DNA of 64,000 bases from Marinobacter sp. LV10R510-11A (lineage in GTDB: Bacteria; Pseudomonadota; Gammaproteobacteria; Pseudomonadales; Oleiphilaceae), in NCBI RefSeq assembly GCF_900215155.1, contig NZ_LT907980.1, positions 4,216,001 to 4,280,000 on the forward strand. Direction: 5' to 3'. Within the stretch, counting starts at the first letter, position 1. Each line of letters opens with the position of its first letter. Position numbers and translations under genes: made by a program. The notes beneath the pieces were generated by a model that saw only the letters and a list, made by a program, of their open reading frames with translations, did not search any database and had not been told where the DNA came from. This document shows positions 45,755 to 57,770 of this stretch, piece by piece.

Positions 45755-46621
45755 TCAATCCTCGCTGAGCACTTTGGGCGTTACTGCCCTATGGAAGCCG
45801 TTGAAGGGCTCATTATTCTTTGCTTTGGGCAGAGGCCACATCCGCGTGCCCTGAGAAGCCGCACCATCGATGCGTAGGCAGTCGCCGCTTATATAGGCAG
45901 CGCCTGGGCTTAGCAGAAAACAGATGGCCGCGCTGATTTCAGATTCTGTGCCCATGCGCTTAATGGGTACATGGTCTGCAAGGCCGCGAATCCACTCTTT
46001 CATGTGTGTTGGGTAATTATCCATACCGCTAGAAGCAATCCAGCCGGGTGCAACCGCATTCACACGAACACCGGAGGTGCCCCATTCAACAGCGGCGGTC
46101 TGGGTGAAGTTCACCATGCCAGCTCGTGCTGCGCCTGAGTGGCCCATGCCAGGCATGCCGCCCCACATATCCGCCACAATATTCACGATGGCGCCGCCGG
46201 TTTTTGCCAGTGCTTGAGTATAAGCTTCTCTGGCCACCAGAAAGCCGCCAGTGAGGTTGGTGCGAACCACGGTTTCCCAGCCTTTCTGGTTAATGCCTGC
46301 AAGCGGGGAAGGGAACTGGCCGCCAGCATTGTTCACCAAGCCGTTCAACCCGCCGTGCTCTTCAATGATCGTCTTTACGGTAGCTTTTACAGATTCTTCC
46401 TCACGGATATCGCAGGAATGAGCCGAGGCAATGCCGCCGTCTTCCATGATCTCTGCTTTAACTGCTTCAACTTTTTCAATTTTGCGTCCTACCAACGCAA
46501 CCCGGGCACCAAGGGCGGCGAGTTCGTGGGCGGTGCAGCGTCCAATACCTGAACCGCCGCCGGTTACAATGATTGTCTGACCTTTGAATAGCTCAGGATG
46601 GAAAATCGATTGATAGCTCAT
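45755..46621 (-). CDS. atuB: Short-chain dehydrogenase AtuB-like
   Basis: A 288-aa SDR. NAD(P) loop TGGGSGIGRCTAHELA, NNAGGQFPSP, and a catalytic region where the usual YxxxK Tyr is replaced: GMGHSGAARAGMVNF occupies that place. That loss is also common in peroxisomal trans-2-enoyl/2,4-dienoyl-CoA reductase-like SDRs. It could act on an enoyl- or dienoyl-CoA, not an alcohol (inference). It is second in the operon after atuA. Confidence 0.86.
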   Translation of the reverse strand: MSYQSIFHPELFKGQTIIVTGGGSGIGRCTAHELAALGARVALVGRKIEKVEAVKAEIMEDGGIASAHSCDIREEESVKATVKTIIEEHGGLNGLVNNAGGQFPSPLAGINQKGWETVVRTNLTGGFLVAREAYTQALAKTGGAIVNIVADMWGGMPGMGHSGAARAGMVNFTQTAAVEWGTSGVRVNAVAPGWIASSGMDNYPTHMKEWIRGLADHVPIKRMGTESEISAAICFLLSPGAAYISGDCLRIDGAASQGTRMWPLPKAKNNEPFNGFHRAVTPKVLSED

Positions 46622-46644
46622 ATTTATAAGACCTTATTCAGCGT

Positions 46645-48441
46645 TCAGGCGCGAACCAGCCCGGCAGGTACCGGCACTGGAAACTCGAGCAATTGTTGGG
46701 CGAATGCTTTGCCCTGCGGATCTATACGCAGGCTGGCTATGCCGCCGCCACCTAGGCTGTGTTCCAGAAGGAAGTTGAACGCATGGAGCCCAGGCAACGC
46801 CCAGCGAGTAACCTTGCCGGTTTCGGGATCTAGGGTGTGGGCCATCCATTCGGCTACGGCTTCTTCGGTTAGTGCCGCTTCGATAAACGGAACGAATTCT
46901 GGATTGCGGGCGATAACACCAATGTTGCTGTGATCGCCTTTGTCGCCACTGCGGGCCCAAGCAAGGTCGACCAAGCGAACAGTGGTGTCGGTTGCAGATG
47001 CTGATTTGCCTGAGGACTGCGCAGCGATCTGGTCGGGCTGGAATCCGCTTGCCGATTCGATATCAACAGGGGTCACCTGACCGCTAAGGTCAACCGACAC
47101 ACCTACTTCATCCTTGGGTACCAAGCACGAATACAGACGTATCTTAGGTATGACAGCAGGGCGGCCGCCCACAATGCCAGTCAGGCCTGGCGCCATGCCG
47201 GTGGCTGCCTGGGCGATCTCCCGGGAGAAGAGCACCAGTGCCCCTTTTTTCGCATGCGCTGTGGCGATTTTGACGATAACTTCCCGGCATTCCTGGCCAC
47301 GACCCTGCTTGCCATAGGTGGTTTCGGTGCCCAGCAGTTCGATACTGGTTTCCGTGTAATCGGCCAGGCCGCGCTCTTGGAACAGTCGGGACGTTTTAGT
47401 GAGAATTGCTTCGGCAACGGCTTGGGCTTTTTTCGGCGCATCAATGCCAGCAAGCAAGAAAGTAGCTGTGCACTTGAAGCCATCAGGCCAGGTTCCTGAA
47501 ACCTTGTAGCTGTCTGTGGGGGGCAGGCCATGGGAACCGCGCACGGTTACACGGTCTTTTCCGCTTTCTTCGAGCTCAACCTCGGTAAAGTCGCAAACAA
47601 CGTCTGGCAGCAGATAGGCGCGCGGGTCGCCGATTTCGTAAACCAGTTGCTCGGCCACAGTGCCACGGCTTACCTGGCCACCTGTGTTTTCAGGTTTGGT
47701 GATAACGAATTCACCGTTTGCGCTGACTTCGGCAATGGGGAAACCCATATCGGCAAAGCCGTCGGCGATATCTTCCCAATCGGTAAAGTTGCCGCCCGTT
47801 GATTGTGCGCCACACTCCAGCAAGTGACCGGCGAGGCTGCCTTGGGCCAGCTTATCGTAGTCCTTCCAATCCCAGCCAAACTCGTGAACCAGCGGCGCAA
47901 GTATCAGTGCGCTGTCTACAACCCGCCCGGTCAGGACAATGTCGGCGCCCTGTTCCAGAGCTTCCACCAAACCCGGTGCGCCAAGGTAGGCGTTCAGGCT
48001 TACCATCATTGCCGGCATGGGCTCGCCAGTGGCCATTTCGGTTATGCCGGCTTTGCTTAGGGCTTGTTTTTTCGGCAGTAGGTCATCACCGAGCACTAGG
48101 GCAATTTTCATTTCTACGCCGGCTTTTTCGCACAACGCTTGCAACGCATCACGGCACGCCACCGGGTTCACGCCACCGGCGTTGGCCAGCACGCGAATAC
48201 CTTTTGCTTTAATGTCGCCAAGCAAAGGGCCCATAACCGTTTCGACAAAGTCCCGGGCATAGCCTTGGCTGGGGTCTTTCATCTTCTGGCCAGCCATGAT
48301 CGACATGGTAACTTCGGCCAAGTAGTCGGCAACTAGATAGTCAATGTTACCTTTGTGAACCAGCTGTGCTGCAGCGGTTTCAGTGTCACCCCAGAATGCT
48401 GAGGAACAACCGATACGAACCGTTTTTGGGGAGTCAGCCAT
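46645..48441 (-). CDS. atuA: Acyclic terpene utilization protein AtuA
   Basis: A 598-aa protein of the DUF1446/AtuA family. The N-terminal block [21 protein letters not shown] and [22 protein letters not shown] are diagnostic, and a C-terminal AtuA-like extension (about 500-598) holds [18 protein letters not shown]. Its biochemical role is unknown, but it is required for growth on citronellol-type terpenes in Pseudomonas. Start chosen at MADSPKTV, with AGGA upstream; the frame is open to 48525. First gene of the operon. Confidence 0.93.
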   Translation of the reverse strand: MADSPKTVRIGCSSAFWGDTETAAAQLVHKGNIDYLVADYLAEVTMSIMAGQKMKDPSQGYARDFVETVMGPLLGDIKAKGIRVLANAGGVNPVACRDALQALCEKAGVEMKIALVLGDDLLPKKQALSKAGITEMATGEPMPAMMVSLNAYLGAPGLVEALEQGADIVLTGRVVDSALILAPLVHEFGWDWKDYDKLAQGSLAGHLLECGAQSTGGNFTDWEDIADGFADMGFPIAEVSANGEFVITKPENTGGQVSRGTVAEQLVYEIGDPRAYLLPDVVCDFTEVELEESGKDRVTVRGSHGLPPTDSYKVSGTWPDGFKCTATFLLAGIDAPKKAQAVAEAILTKTSRLFQERGLADYTETSIELLGTETTYGKQGRGQECREVIVKIATAHAKKGALVLFSREIAQAATGMAPGLTGIVGGRPAVIPKIRLYSCLVPKDEVGVSVDLSGQVTPVDIESASGFQPDQIAAQSSGKSASATDTTVRLVDLAWARSGDKGDHSNIGVIARNPEFVPFIEAALTEEAVAEWMAHTLDPETGKVTRWALPGLHAFNFLLEHSLGGGGIASLRIDPQGKAFAQQLLEFPVPVPAGLVRA

Positions 48442-48500
48442 GTTTATGCATCCTGTTTCAGTGTTGGCCCGCATTTCGTGCTTGGGTGCAGGCCATAGAT

Positions 48501-48541
48501 TGATCCATTGATCAGACCATACCAAGCAAGCGCTTGGTATG
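48501..48541. promoter_or_regulatory. Two inverted repeats between atuA and atuR (AtuR operator)
   Basis: CATACCAAGC-AAGC-GCTTGGTATG (48518-48541) is a perfect 10-bp dyad. TGATC-CATT-GATCA (48501-48514) lies beside it. In P. aeruginosa, AtuR binds two inverted repeats in the equivalent intergenic region, so these are strong candidates; the binding itself is inferred. Confidence 0.75.
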
Positions 48542-48552
48542 TAAACAGGTAA

Positions 48553-49218
48553 ATGTCAGGTAGAATGACTCTTCCATTAAAGCCACTGGGTATGCCCGTG
48601 AATCAAGAGAAAATTCTTCAGTCACTCATTGCTGACAATCTGGTTTCTGATCCGGACAGTGCCCGGGGTCGTCTACTCCGCGAGGCGGCTAGGTTATTCC
48701 GTGAAAAAGGCTATGAGCGAACCACTGTCAGGGATCTGGCAGCGGCCGTAGGCATTCAATCCGGGAGTTTGTTCCATCATTTTCGTGCCAAAGAAGAAAT
48801 TCTGAAGGCGGTAATGGTTGAAACAATAAGGCTGAATACGGCTGTTATGCGGGCAGCTATGAGCGCGGCTGACTCAAGCCGTGAGAAGTTGCGGGCATTG
48901 ATCCGCGCAGAGTTGGAATCCATTAACGGCCAGACCGGCGAAGCGATGGCGGTTTTGATTTTTGAGTGGCGCAGCCTGTCTGAAGCATCCCAAGCAGAAG
49001 TGCTGACCTTGCGCGATATATACGAAGCCTTGTGGTTGGATGTATTGACTGCTCTAAATGAAGACGGTTCTCTGATCGCTGATCCGTTTGTGGTACGCCG
49101 TATGCTTACGGGCGCACTGAGCTGGACAGTAACTTGGTATCGGCCGGAACGCGGTGGCCTGACCCCAGAGGGCCTGACCGATCAGGTGGTTGCGATGTTG
49201 GGCCTGAATCAGCCCTGA
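48553..49218 (+). CDS. atuR: TetR-family repressor AtuR
   Basis: A regulator of up to 221 aa. The TetR helix-turn-helix is at about residues 43-85 ([34 protein letters not shown]), and the C-terminal ligand domain is all helical. It is divergent from atuA, as in Pseudomonas, with a palindrome ending 11 bp before the first ATG. Starts at 48565 and 48592 are also possible, because the leader would otherwise be very short. It likely represses atuABCDEFGH until a terpenoid-CoA binds. Confidence 0.88.
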   Translation: MSGRMTLPLKPLGMPVNQEKILQSLIADNLVSDPDSARGRLLREAARLFREKGYERTTVRDLAAAVGIQSGSLFHHFRAKEEILKAVMVETIRLNTAVMRAAMSAADSSREKLRALIRAELESINGQTGEAMAVLIFEWRSLSEASQAEVLTLRDIYEALWLDVLTALNEDGSLIADPFVVRRMLTGALSWTVTWYRPERGGLTPEGLTDQVVAMLGLNQP

Positions 49219-49488
49219 GCTGCCATTTGGCAGGTTAAAAGATGCTAGTTGTCTATCCGTAATAAACTCATTGAATGAGCGCCGACCTATTGGTTTCTGT
49301 AAAGCCATTGTTTTAAATCATAATATTATCCAAAACGCCCTCCTTATTAGACTATTGGCCTAATCGGCATGACCGAGTCGGCAAACGAGCCATTTTTGTA
49401 AGACAGCTTTCAACGCACTCTTGCCCACCGGAATCACAGAACTCGCTGTGGTTCACGCTGATAAAAACAAAGAAGAGCAGGGTGATCT
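49219..49488. other. Intergenic region after atuR
   Basis: 270 bp with no gene seen. A small stem CTGCCA/TGGCAG lies just after the atuR stop without a T-tract. An A+T-rich part at 49255-49330 could carry the promoter of the TRAP-like operon. Confidence 0.4.
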
Positions 49489-50451
49489 ATGATGTCCGTA
49501 CTGGCAATTCATGCAGGCCGTCTAGCGATGGTACGCAGTAAACTGGTTTTACTGGCAACGGCAGTTGTGTTTGCCGGCTGTTCCGCAAACCCCATATATA
49601 AAACCACCGGGGTTGTACTTGCAGGTTACTCCGAAGGTGAAGCCACGCCTTATGTTATGCAGATGTCTGACCCGAAAATGGCATGCGCGCTTGGGGAAGG
49701 CATCGATCCCTTGCTGTATTCCTTTTCGCGGATTACGAAGGCAATGTGCCGGCCGCCAAAGATGCCCGCGAACAAACGAAACGCCTATACGCCCTCACCG
49801 CCGAGCGTCGCCTGCTAGCATTCCACAGAGCCATGGCGGCCTATGATTTCGATCCCTCCAAAGAGCCTCTTGAGTGCCCGTTTCTGTTTAGCGAGCAGGA
49901 CGAGATAACGTTTCTGCTTGGTTTGCTGACCGGTATGCAAGCGGTAGTAAATGATGCAAATTCCGGAGCCCGCGCGGGAATACCTCGCAATATTGCGCCC
50001 CAGGCGGAGCGTGCAGCAACCTGTGTCGACAACGAAAAACTGGGGGGCTTGCCCAATGCCGTTCGAGCACTGGTGTGGCTATTGTTGCCGGATACCCAGC
50101 CAGAGCTGTCACCAGACCCTTGGATTGTGCTGAAAAACAGCTCTGCCCTTGGTGTAAAAGCGGGCATTCGTGCCTCCATGGCTATCGAAGCTGTTGCTGC
50201 CGAAACCCTTTGGCCGCCCGGAAGTGCTGGCTGATGTTATCCGTCGTTTCACGGAGGCAGACAGCACGATTGAGGTTTGGGACGAATACCGGCTGGTCGA
50301 TCACGTAGCCGAAGGGGTCATCCGCTTTTCCTCAGACAAGCACTGGACTGCCCATTATGGCTACCGCACACCGCAGACGTTCTTCGGCAAAATGAGCCCG
50401 GAACGTGATACCGAAAACATTGAAACCATGAGCCTGGACGATCTGCTCTGA
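49489..50451 (+). pseudogene. TatT-like TRAP-associated lipoprotein, two frameshifts
   Basis: Three frames join into about 320 aa. The N-terminus has a lipobox (VFAGC) and GIDPLLYSF. The middle reads ADYEGNVPAAKDAREQTKRLYALTAERRLL with helical TPR-like character. The end is RPEVLADVIRRF ... HYGYRTPQTFFGKM. Frame changes fall near 49725 (CCTTTTCG) and 50205 (CCCTTTGG), both short homopolymers. Such helical lipoproteins (TatT component) partner TRAP solute-binding proteins; the next two genes fit that. Pseudogene or sequencing slip cannot be told apart here. Confidence 0.7.
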
Positions 50452-50525
50452 GCCAGCAGTTCCGGCGCCCGTATTCGGCCGCTTAATGCACTCACAATAA
50501 ACACAAAAATGACCCGGAGGTCGTT

Positions 50526-51536
50526 ATGATCCGCAAATCCCTCGTTGCCCTGATTCTTGCAGCCGTGGCGCCATTGGCGTCGGCCCAGACCGTAAAAATG
50601 TGCGTGTTCGATGTGATTGGCGCAAACGGTGACATCTACAACATGGTTAAGGACTATGCGCTGGAGATGAAATCCCACGGTGTGGACTTTGAGCTTAATC
50701 CTTACACCGATGAGGGTGTTGCTGTGGGTGACTTCAATGCCGGCCAGTGCGATGCCGTGGCTGCGACGGATCTGCGCACGCGCCCTTTTAACCGCTTCAC
50801 AGGAACCGTAAGTGCCGTTGGCGCGCTTCCTACCTACGATGACCTAGAAACGCTTCTGGCGACATTGGCGCAGCCTAAAGCTGCCCCTCTTATGAAACAG
50901 GACGGTTATGAAGTATTAGGCATTGTGCCTGCCGGTGCGGGCTACCTGTTTGTTAACGACCGCAGCATGGATACAGCGGGCGATCTGGCTGGTAAGCGCA
51001 TGGCGACGTTGGACTATCAGAAAGACGCTATCCATATGGTGAACTTCGTTAAGGCAACGGTGGTGCCTTCGGATATCACCAACTTTGCGGGCAAGTTTAA
51101 TAACGGTTCGGTTGATACAGCCTACGCACCGGCCTTCGCGTACGAAGCACTTGAGCTCTACAAAGGCTTGGGCGATAAAGGCGGCATTGTGGATTACCCC
51201 CTGGCACAGCTGACTATCCAGATCATCGCGCGCGAAGGCGTGCTGGATGATGAAACCGCCCAAGCCGCTCGTCAGGTGGCTTGGGGAATGTATCCTCAAG
51301 CCATGAACCTGATCAAAAAGCAGGAAGAGGCGATACCCGAAGAAAAGTGGATCCGCATTCCAGAAAAGGACATTCAGGGATACCAAGAAATGTTCCGCCA
51401 GAACCGGATCGAAATGCGCGACGGCCTTAATGGTGCGCCCGATGTGTATCACAACAAGATGCTGGGTTTGCTGAGCAAAATTCGCTGCGCAAGCAACCCG
51501 TCGGCTTCAGAGTGCACCTCGGAAAACCGGGAATAA
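50526..51536 (+). CDS. Putative TRAP-type solute-binding protein (DUF6091-like)
   Basis: A 336-aa periplasmic protein with signal peptide (cleavage after ASA, about residue 21). KMCVFDVIGANGDIYNMVKDYA and a CDAVAATDLRTRPFNRFTGT segment give the look of a type II periplasmic binding protein; two late cysteines (IRCASNPSASEC) may form a disulfide. The adjacent lipoprotein and DctM-like permease make it the P-like component of an uptake system. Substrate unknown. This is the only intact gene of the operon. Confidence 0.8.
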   Translation: MIRKSLVALILAAVAPLASAQTVKMCVFDVIGANGDIYNMVKDYALEMKSHGVDFELNPYTDEGVAVGDFNAGQCDAVAATDLRTRPFNRFTGTVSAVGALPTYDDLETLLATLAQPKAAPLMKQDGYEVLGIVPAGAGYLFVNDRSMDTAGDLAGKRMATLDYQKDAIHMVNFVKATVVPSDITNFAGKFNNGSVDTAYAPAFAYEALELYKGLGDKGGIVDYPLAQLTIQIIAREGVLDDETAQAARQVAWGMYPQAMNLIKKQEEAIPEEKWIRIPEKDIQGYQEMFRQNRIEMRDGLNGAPDVYHNKMLGLLSKIRCASNPSASECTSENRE

Positions 51537-51551
51537 TAGGGCGGATTACGC

Positions 51552-53431
51552 ATGAACTGGCGAGCATTGACAGCTCCAGCCGCGCGAACGCTTTACCCCG
51601 CGCATAAAATACACGGGGCTATTCTGCTGTTGCTGCTGTCTTTTACCCTGCTTCTGGGCATGGGAAATTCACTTCATTCGCACCTCGCTGGAGCGTAACC
51701 TTGCGTTGTGCGCGGATAAACATACGGCGTATCAGAACAACATTGAGAAGGCTACGCCCGCGCTGGGGGTTTTCAAAACCGTTGAGCAGGGGTTCGCGAC
51801 CTTTCTGTTGGAGAACATAGAGCTTACTAAGTATCTGTTTATCGCAATCTTTGCGATGGCGGCCGCAGTGGCAGCGCTGGATGCCGATCATATAGCACTG
51901 AGGTTGCCCAGAAACCGATCAGAGTGGCGCCTTAGCCAGGCTGTACAGTTCTTTGTAAATGGCACCATGGTGTTCTCAATGCATGCCTATCTGGGCCGGC
52001 TGTCGAGTTCGCCGGGGACTGACTCGACAGCCATGCTCCAGTTTGCGTGCGCAGGCGTATTCGGACTGTTCATGGTGATCAACGCCATACGCTTTCTGTA
52101 TGTTCCAAAGCGCATTCGAGTCGGCGGGCTGGCGCTATCTTCAGGCCTGGTGATACCGCTTTACTGTGTCATGGGCTTGATTGCCATGAGCTACTTCTTC
52201 TTTGCGGATGGCTATGCCTCGGGGCTTGCCATCTACTTTGGCATGATGTCCAACTTGTCTTCGATGTTTATCAATATCGGGCTCTATGTGCTAGTGGGTA
52301 TGGTTCTGAAGCAGACCCGTTTGCCAGAGTTGCTGTTGAACGTGATCAAGCCGTACAACCTGCCTGCGCCCATGCTGGCGTCGGTCATTATATTTGCGAC
52401 GGCATTCCCGACGGCGTTCACCGGGGCCTCCGGCATTTTCATTCTCGCCGTTGGCGGTGTGGTTTACGATGAGCTGCGTAGGGCAGGTGCTGGGCGGCAA
52501 CTGGCGCTTGCCACAACCGCTATGTCTGGAAGCCTCGGTGTGGTGCTCAACCCCTGCCTGCTGATTGTGGTGGTTGCGGCCCTTAACAAGGAAATTACCA
52601 CCACCGAGATGTACGATTGGGGCTTTTGGGTGTTCCTTTTTTCGGCCACTCTGTTCTCCTTCATCGTGTGTAAAACGGAAGGCAATTGGCGACCACGCCC
52701 GCCCCCGGGTGCTTTCAAGGCATCGCTGCGCCAGCTTATGCCTTTGTTGCCTTATGTGGCGCTTGCTGTTGCAGTGATATTCACTATATATGCTGTGCTT
52801 GGCCTGTCATCTTGGATTCAACGAATACAGCGCGCCGTTGATTCTGCCAATCGTGATGCTTGCTCTGGTGTTTCTTGATGCAGATAGCAGCAGCCGTGAA
52901 AACAATGAAACCTGCTTTAAAGCCTTTTGGGATCGAAGTTGCTCGGCAGCTAGTGATTCCGCCGTGCATATCGGCGCCTTGCTGGCACTGATCGGCTTTT
53001 CCATTTGTTTGGGAGGCATTCTTGAGCGCTCTGATATCGTTCATTTCCTGTTCCCGGAACATCTGACCAGCCCTTGGCTTGCGATGTTGGTGATTGTCGT
53101 CATGCTCACGGCAATCGGCATGGTTATGGATCCCTTTGGCGCGGTCATATTGGTTTCGGCGACCATTGCGCAGCCAGCGATCCAACTAGGTATTGATCCA
53201 CTGCACTTCTGGATTGTTTGCTTGGTGGCCTTTGAGCTGGGCTATCTCAGTCCTCCAGTGGCGCTGAACCACTTGCTAACCCGCCAGGTTGTTGGCGAAA
53301 CGGAAGTGCTTGCGGCAGAGCGCGTTGGGTCTTTTTGGCATCGCTACGAGCGGTTGTTGTTGCCCATTGCGGTAATGGGTCCAACGCTGTTGCTGGTCGC
53401 CTTTGTGCCGATGCTGTTCTACGCGATGTAA
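51552..53431 (+). pseudogene. TRAP-like fused QM permease, two frameshifts
   Basis: Three frames combine to about 620 aa. The start is MNWRALTAP with a first helix, then after a shift near 51657 WEIHFIRTSLERNLALCADKH. A ~4-helix Q-like part is followed by a DctM-like part (FPTAFTGASGIFILAVGGVVYDELRRAG, GSLGVVLNPCLLIVVVAALN). After a shift near 52800 it continues FNEYSAPLILPIVMLALV, MDPFGAVILVSATIAQPA and ELGYLSPPVALNHLL. The permease would use an ion gradient. It ends before a strong terminator. Confidence 0.8.
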
Positions 53432-53450
53432 GGATTGTGCTCTATAGTTA

Positions 53451-53485
53451 AAGCCGCCTCCGGGGTTTCCTGAGGCGGCTTTTTT
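53451..53485 (+). terminator. Strong rho-independent terminator of the TRAP-like operon
   Basis: AAGCCGCCTC pairs with GAGGCGGCTT across an 11-base loop, followed by T residues: a 10-bp GC-rich stem with U-tail 20 bp after the permease stop. Confidence 0.95.
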
Positions 53486-53574
53486 GTATCTCCGTGCTCA
53501 GGCTTGCGTGTTCCTTAACATCTGGCTAAACGTGGGTCACGTATACTTGGGACTTGCACAAAAAACAGGGGCTA

Positions 53575-55516
53575 ATGCGGATGCCGGCTAACTCAAAGGC
53601 AGCAGCGTTTTTCAGGTATTCCATATTGGCGACGTTGGTTGCTGCACTTTTCGGCTGTGATGGCAGTTTTAACGGCAATGAGCCAGCGCTCGCCAATGTT
53701 GCGTTGTCGGGCATCATAGACATTGAAACCGGTACGCGGGTAGATTCAGACGATGCGGGTACTTTGGCGTTGAGCGCTTCCCCCCTGCGCCGCTCGCAGC
53801 TTCTGCCACAGGAATTCATTCTGGCGGGCTACATAAGCGCGAGCAGCGGGACATACCCCGGTTTTAACGAATTAAATTATCCGGCCGACCCTGTTGATGC
53901 CTTTTCCATGACTTTGCGAGAAGGGCAAACCATTTATCTTCAGCCATTTTCAACACGTGAGGGTGTCTCTCCGCTGACTTTGTCGTTGTTGAGTGGCAGC
54001 CGTGTTATCGAAACCGTTTCTACCGATAACCAACCGGGTTCGATTCGGGTTTCGTTACCGAATGCTGAGGTTGCAGGAATCTATACCGTGCAGGTTGAGG
54101 CAGCTGGCGCTGGTATTGCTTACAACGCCTCGCTGCTCCCTGTTCGGGTTCTGGGTGAGGGCGGCACGGGTTCATCAGCAGATCTGCTGGCGGCTTTGCA
54201 CTGGGTTGCGGGCCCGACGGATGGAGAGCCCCTAGCCGATATCGTCAACCTGAGTCTCGGTGGACTTCCTTTCCAGCCCCGGCTGAGGGATGCCATTGAT
54301 TACGGGGCCAGGCGGGGCATTGTGTTTGTCGCGGCGGCGGGTAATTCCGCTTCTACGCTTGCGTCCTATCCTGCTGCCTACGGAAAGGTGTTTGCCGTCA
54401 GCGCTGTCGATGGCGCGGGTGTTTTGGCATCTTACTCGAATTCTGGTGACTGGATCGACCTAGCCGCGCCCGGCGGCGATGCCAGCCGTGATGATAACGC
54501 TGATGGTCGCAGTGATCTGATCAGCAGCACCAGCGCAAGCCTGGTAAACGGCATTCTTCAGGAAACTTATATCGGCTTGCAGGGCACATCCATGGCAGCG
54601 CCCCACGTGTCTGCCGTTTTTGCGCTGATGAAGAATCTTGATTCGTCACTCAACTATGAAAAGCTGAATATCAAGCTGGTGGTAGGGGATCTTACCGCCA
54701 CGGATTGCGGCAGCCCAATGTGTCCGAAGTCGACTGAGCTGGGCTGGGGGCTTCTGGATGCGGGTAAGTCGGCTTTGGCCGCATCTACAGGCACGGTATC
54801 GGATTTCTTAACGGCGTCTCCCTCCATTGTGAGCCTTTCAACGGAGGGGGAGCTGTCTGCGAGTGTGAGCCTGAATGTTTATGGCAGTAATCCGGATGAC
54901 ATCATCATTGATTCCGTATCCGTGGCGGCTCCATGGCTACGACTGGATTCACCTCTGGTCAACGAGGGCTCTGGAACCGATTTTGAGATCAATTTAACTC
55001 TAAATCCCCGTCATAGGCCAGCGGGTGACAGATCAGCAGGCTCGTGATGCAGGCAGACATTTCGTTCTGCTGGTTGACCCAGAGCCTGACGGCGATCTTT
55101 ACACAACTGCCGCCCAGGCCAGCGCCGTAGCAGAGAACGGGCAGTATCAGTTTTCATTTTTACCGGACGATGGTGCTGAGCCGAAAATGCTGAATGAGGT
55201 CCCGCCGGGTAACTATATTCTTGTTGCAGGATCCGATCTGGATAACGATGGGCTGATTTGCCATGCTGGTGAAGCCTGTGCGGAGTACCCAGTGGCCGGG
55301 CTCCGGGAGGAAGTTACGGTCAGGCGGGGGGAGCCCATCACCGGCATCCGGATGACAACCAGTTATTCGCGGCCCACCATATCTGTTGCGACACCCGACA
55401 TCTTGCCCCGCCCTGGGTTCAGGGGCTATAAGCTGATACAGCGCGGGTCAGAGAGTGAGATAGATAGTGATGTGACGCGTAAGGCAACACCCAAAATAAT
55501 CGGAGCAGAGCGTTGA
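53575..55516 (+). pseudogene. S8 (subtilisin-like) serine peptidase lipoprotein lacking catalytic Asp and His
   Basis: The start MRMPANSK leads to lipobox LFGC, then a prepeptidase-like domain ending AGIYTVQVEAAG. The frame then goes straight to GIAYNASLLPVRVLGEGG, a motif that normally follows HGTHVAG. The Asp and His parts (roughly 150 residues in the family) are therefore missing, in frame. VNLSLGG, VAAAGNS and the Ser motif GTSMAAPHVSAVFALM remain. A frameshift near 55010 (AAATCCCC) leads to a C-terminal GRHFVLLVDPEPDGDLYTT part. Proteolysis is not possible as encoded. Confidence 0.85.
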
Positions 55517-55659
55517 TGGCTGTGCGCTCGCCTGCGCCCGGAACTATGGTTACGCAGGTTATCACTTCGCCCTGTGTGGTGGTGGCGGTTCCGGCCATTG
55601 ACTGGCCGGAGATTCGAGTGTCAGGTGTCCGCGACAGGGATCTTGTGATTAAGTTTTAA
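55516..55659 (+). CDS. Possible 47-aa hypothetical protein
   Basis: An ORF starting MAVRSPAPGTMVTQVITS and ending RDRDLVIKF. Its ATG overlaps the stop of the peptidase remnant (TGATG), which suggests coupling. No family recognised; it could equally be chance or a piece of the decaying peptidase. It ends 115 bp before parE. Confidence 0.3.
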   Translation: MAVRSPAPGTMVTQVITSPCVVVAVPAIDWPEIRVSGVRDRDLVIKF

Positions 55660-55729
55660 AGATCCTGCCGCGAATGAGTTGATCATACAAGAGGCAATCA
55701 GCCGTTGATCTTTGGCCGCGAATCCCTAA

Positions 55730-57670
<1,941 letters not shown>

Positions 57671-57693
57671 TAGCTTATGCTATTTTGATCTAT

Positions 57694-57716
57694 AAGAATA
57701 ATTCGTTATTCTTTTT
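57694..57716 (+). terminator. parE terminator with TTCG loop
   Basis: AAGAATAA-TTCG-TTATTCTT followed by T residues: a perfect 8-bp A+T-rich stem capped by a stable tetraloop, 24 bp after the parE stop. Confidence 0.85.
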
Positions 57717-57770
57717 AAGTATTCAATAAACTCGTTATTCTTCCGGTTTTCTGATCGGGAAGAATCGTAA

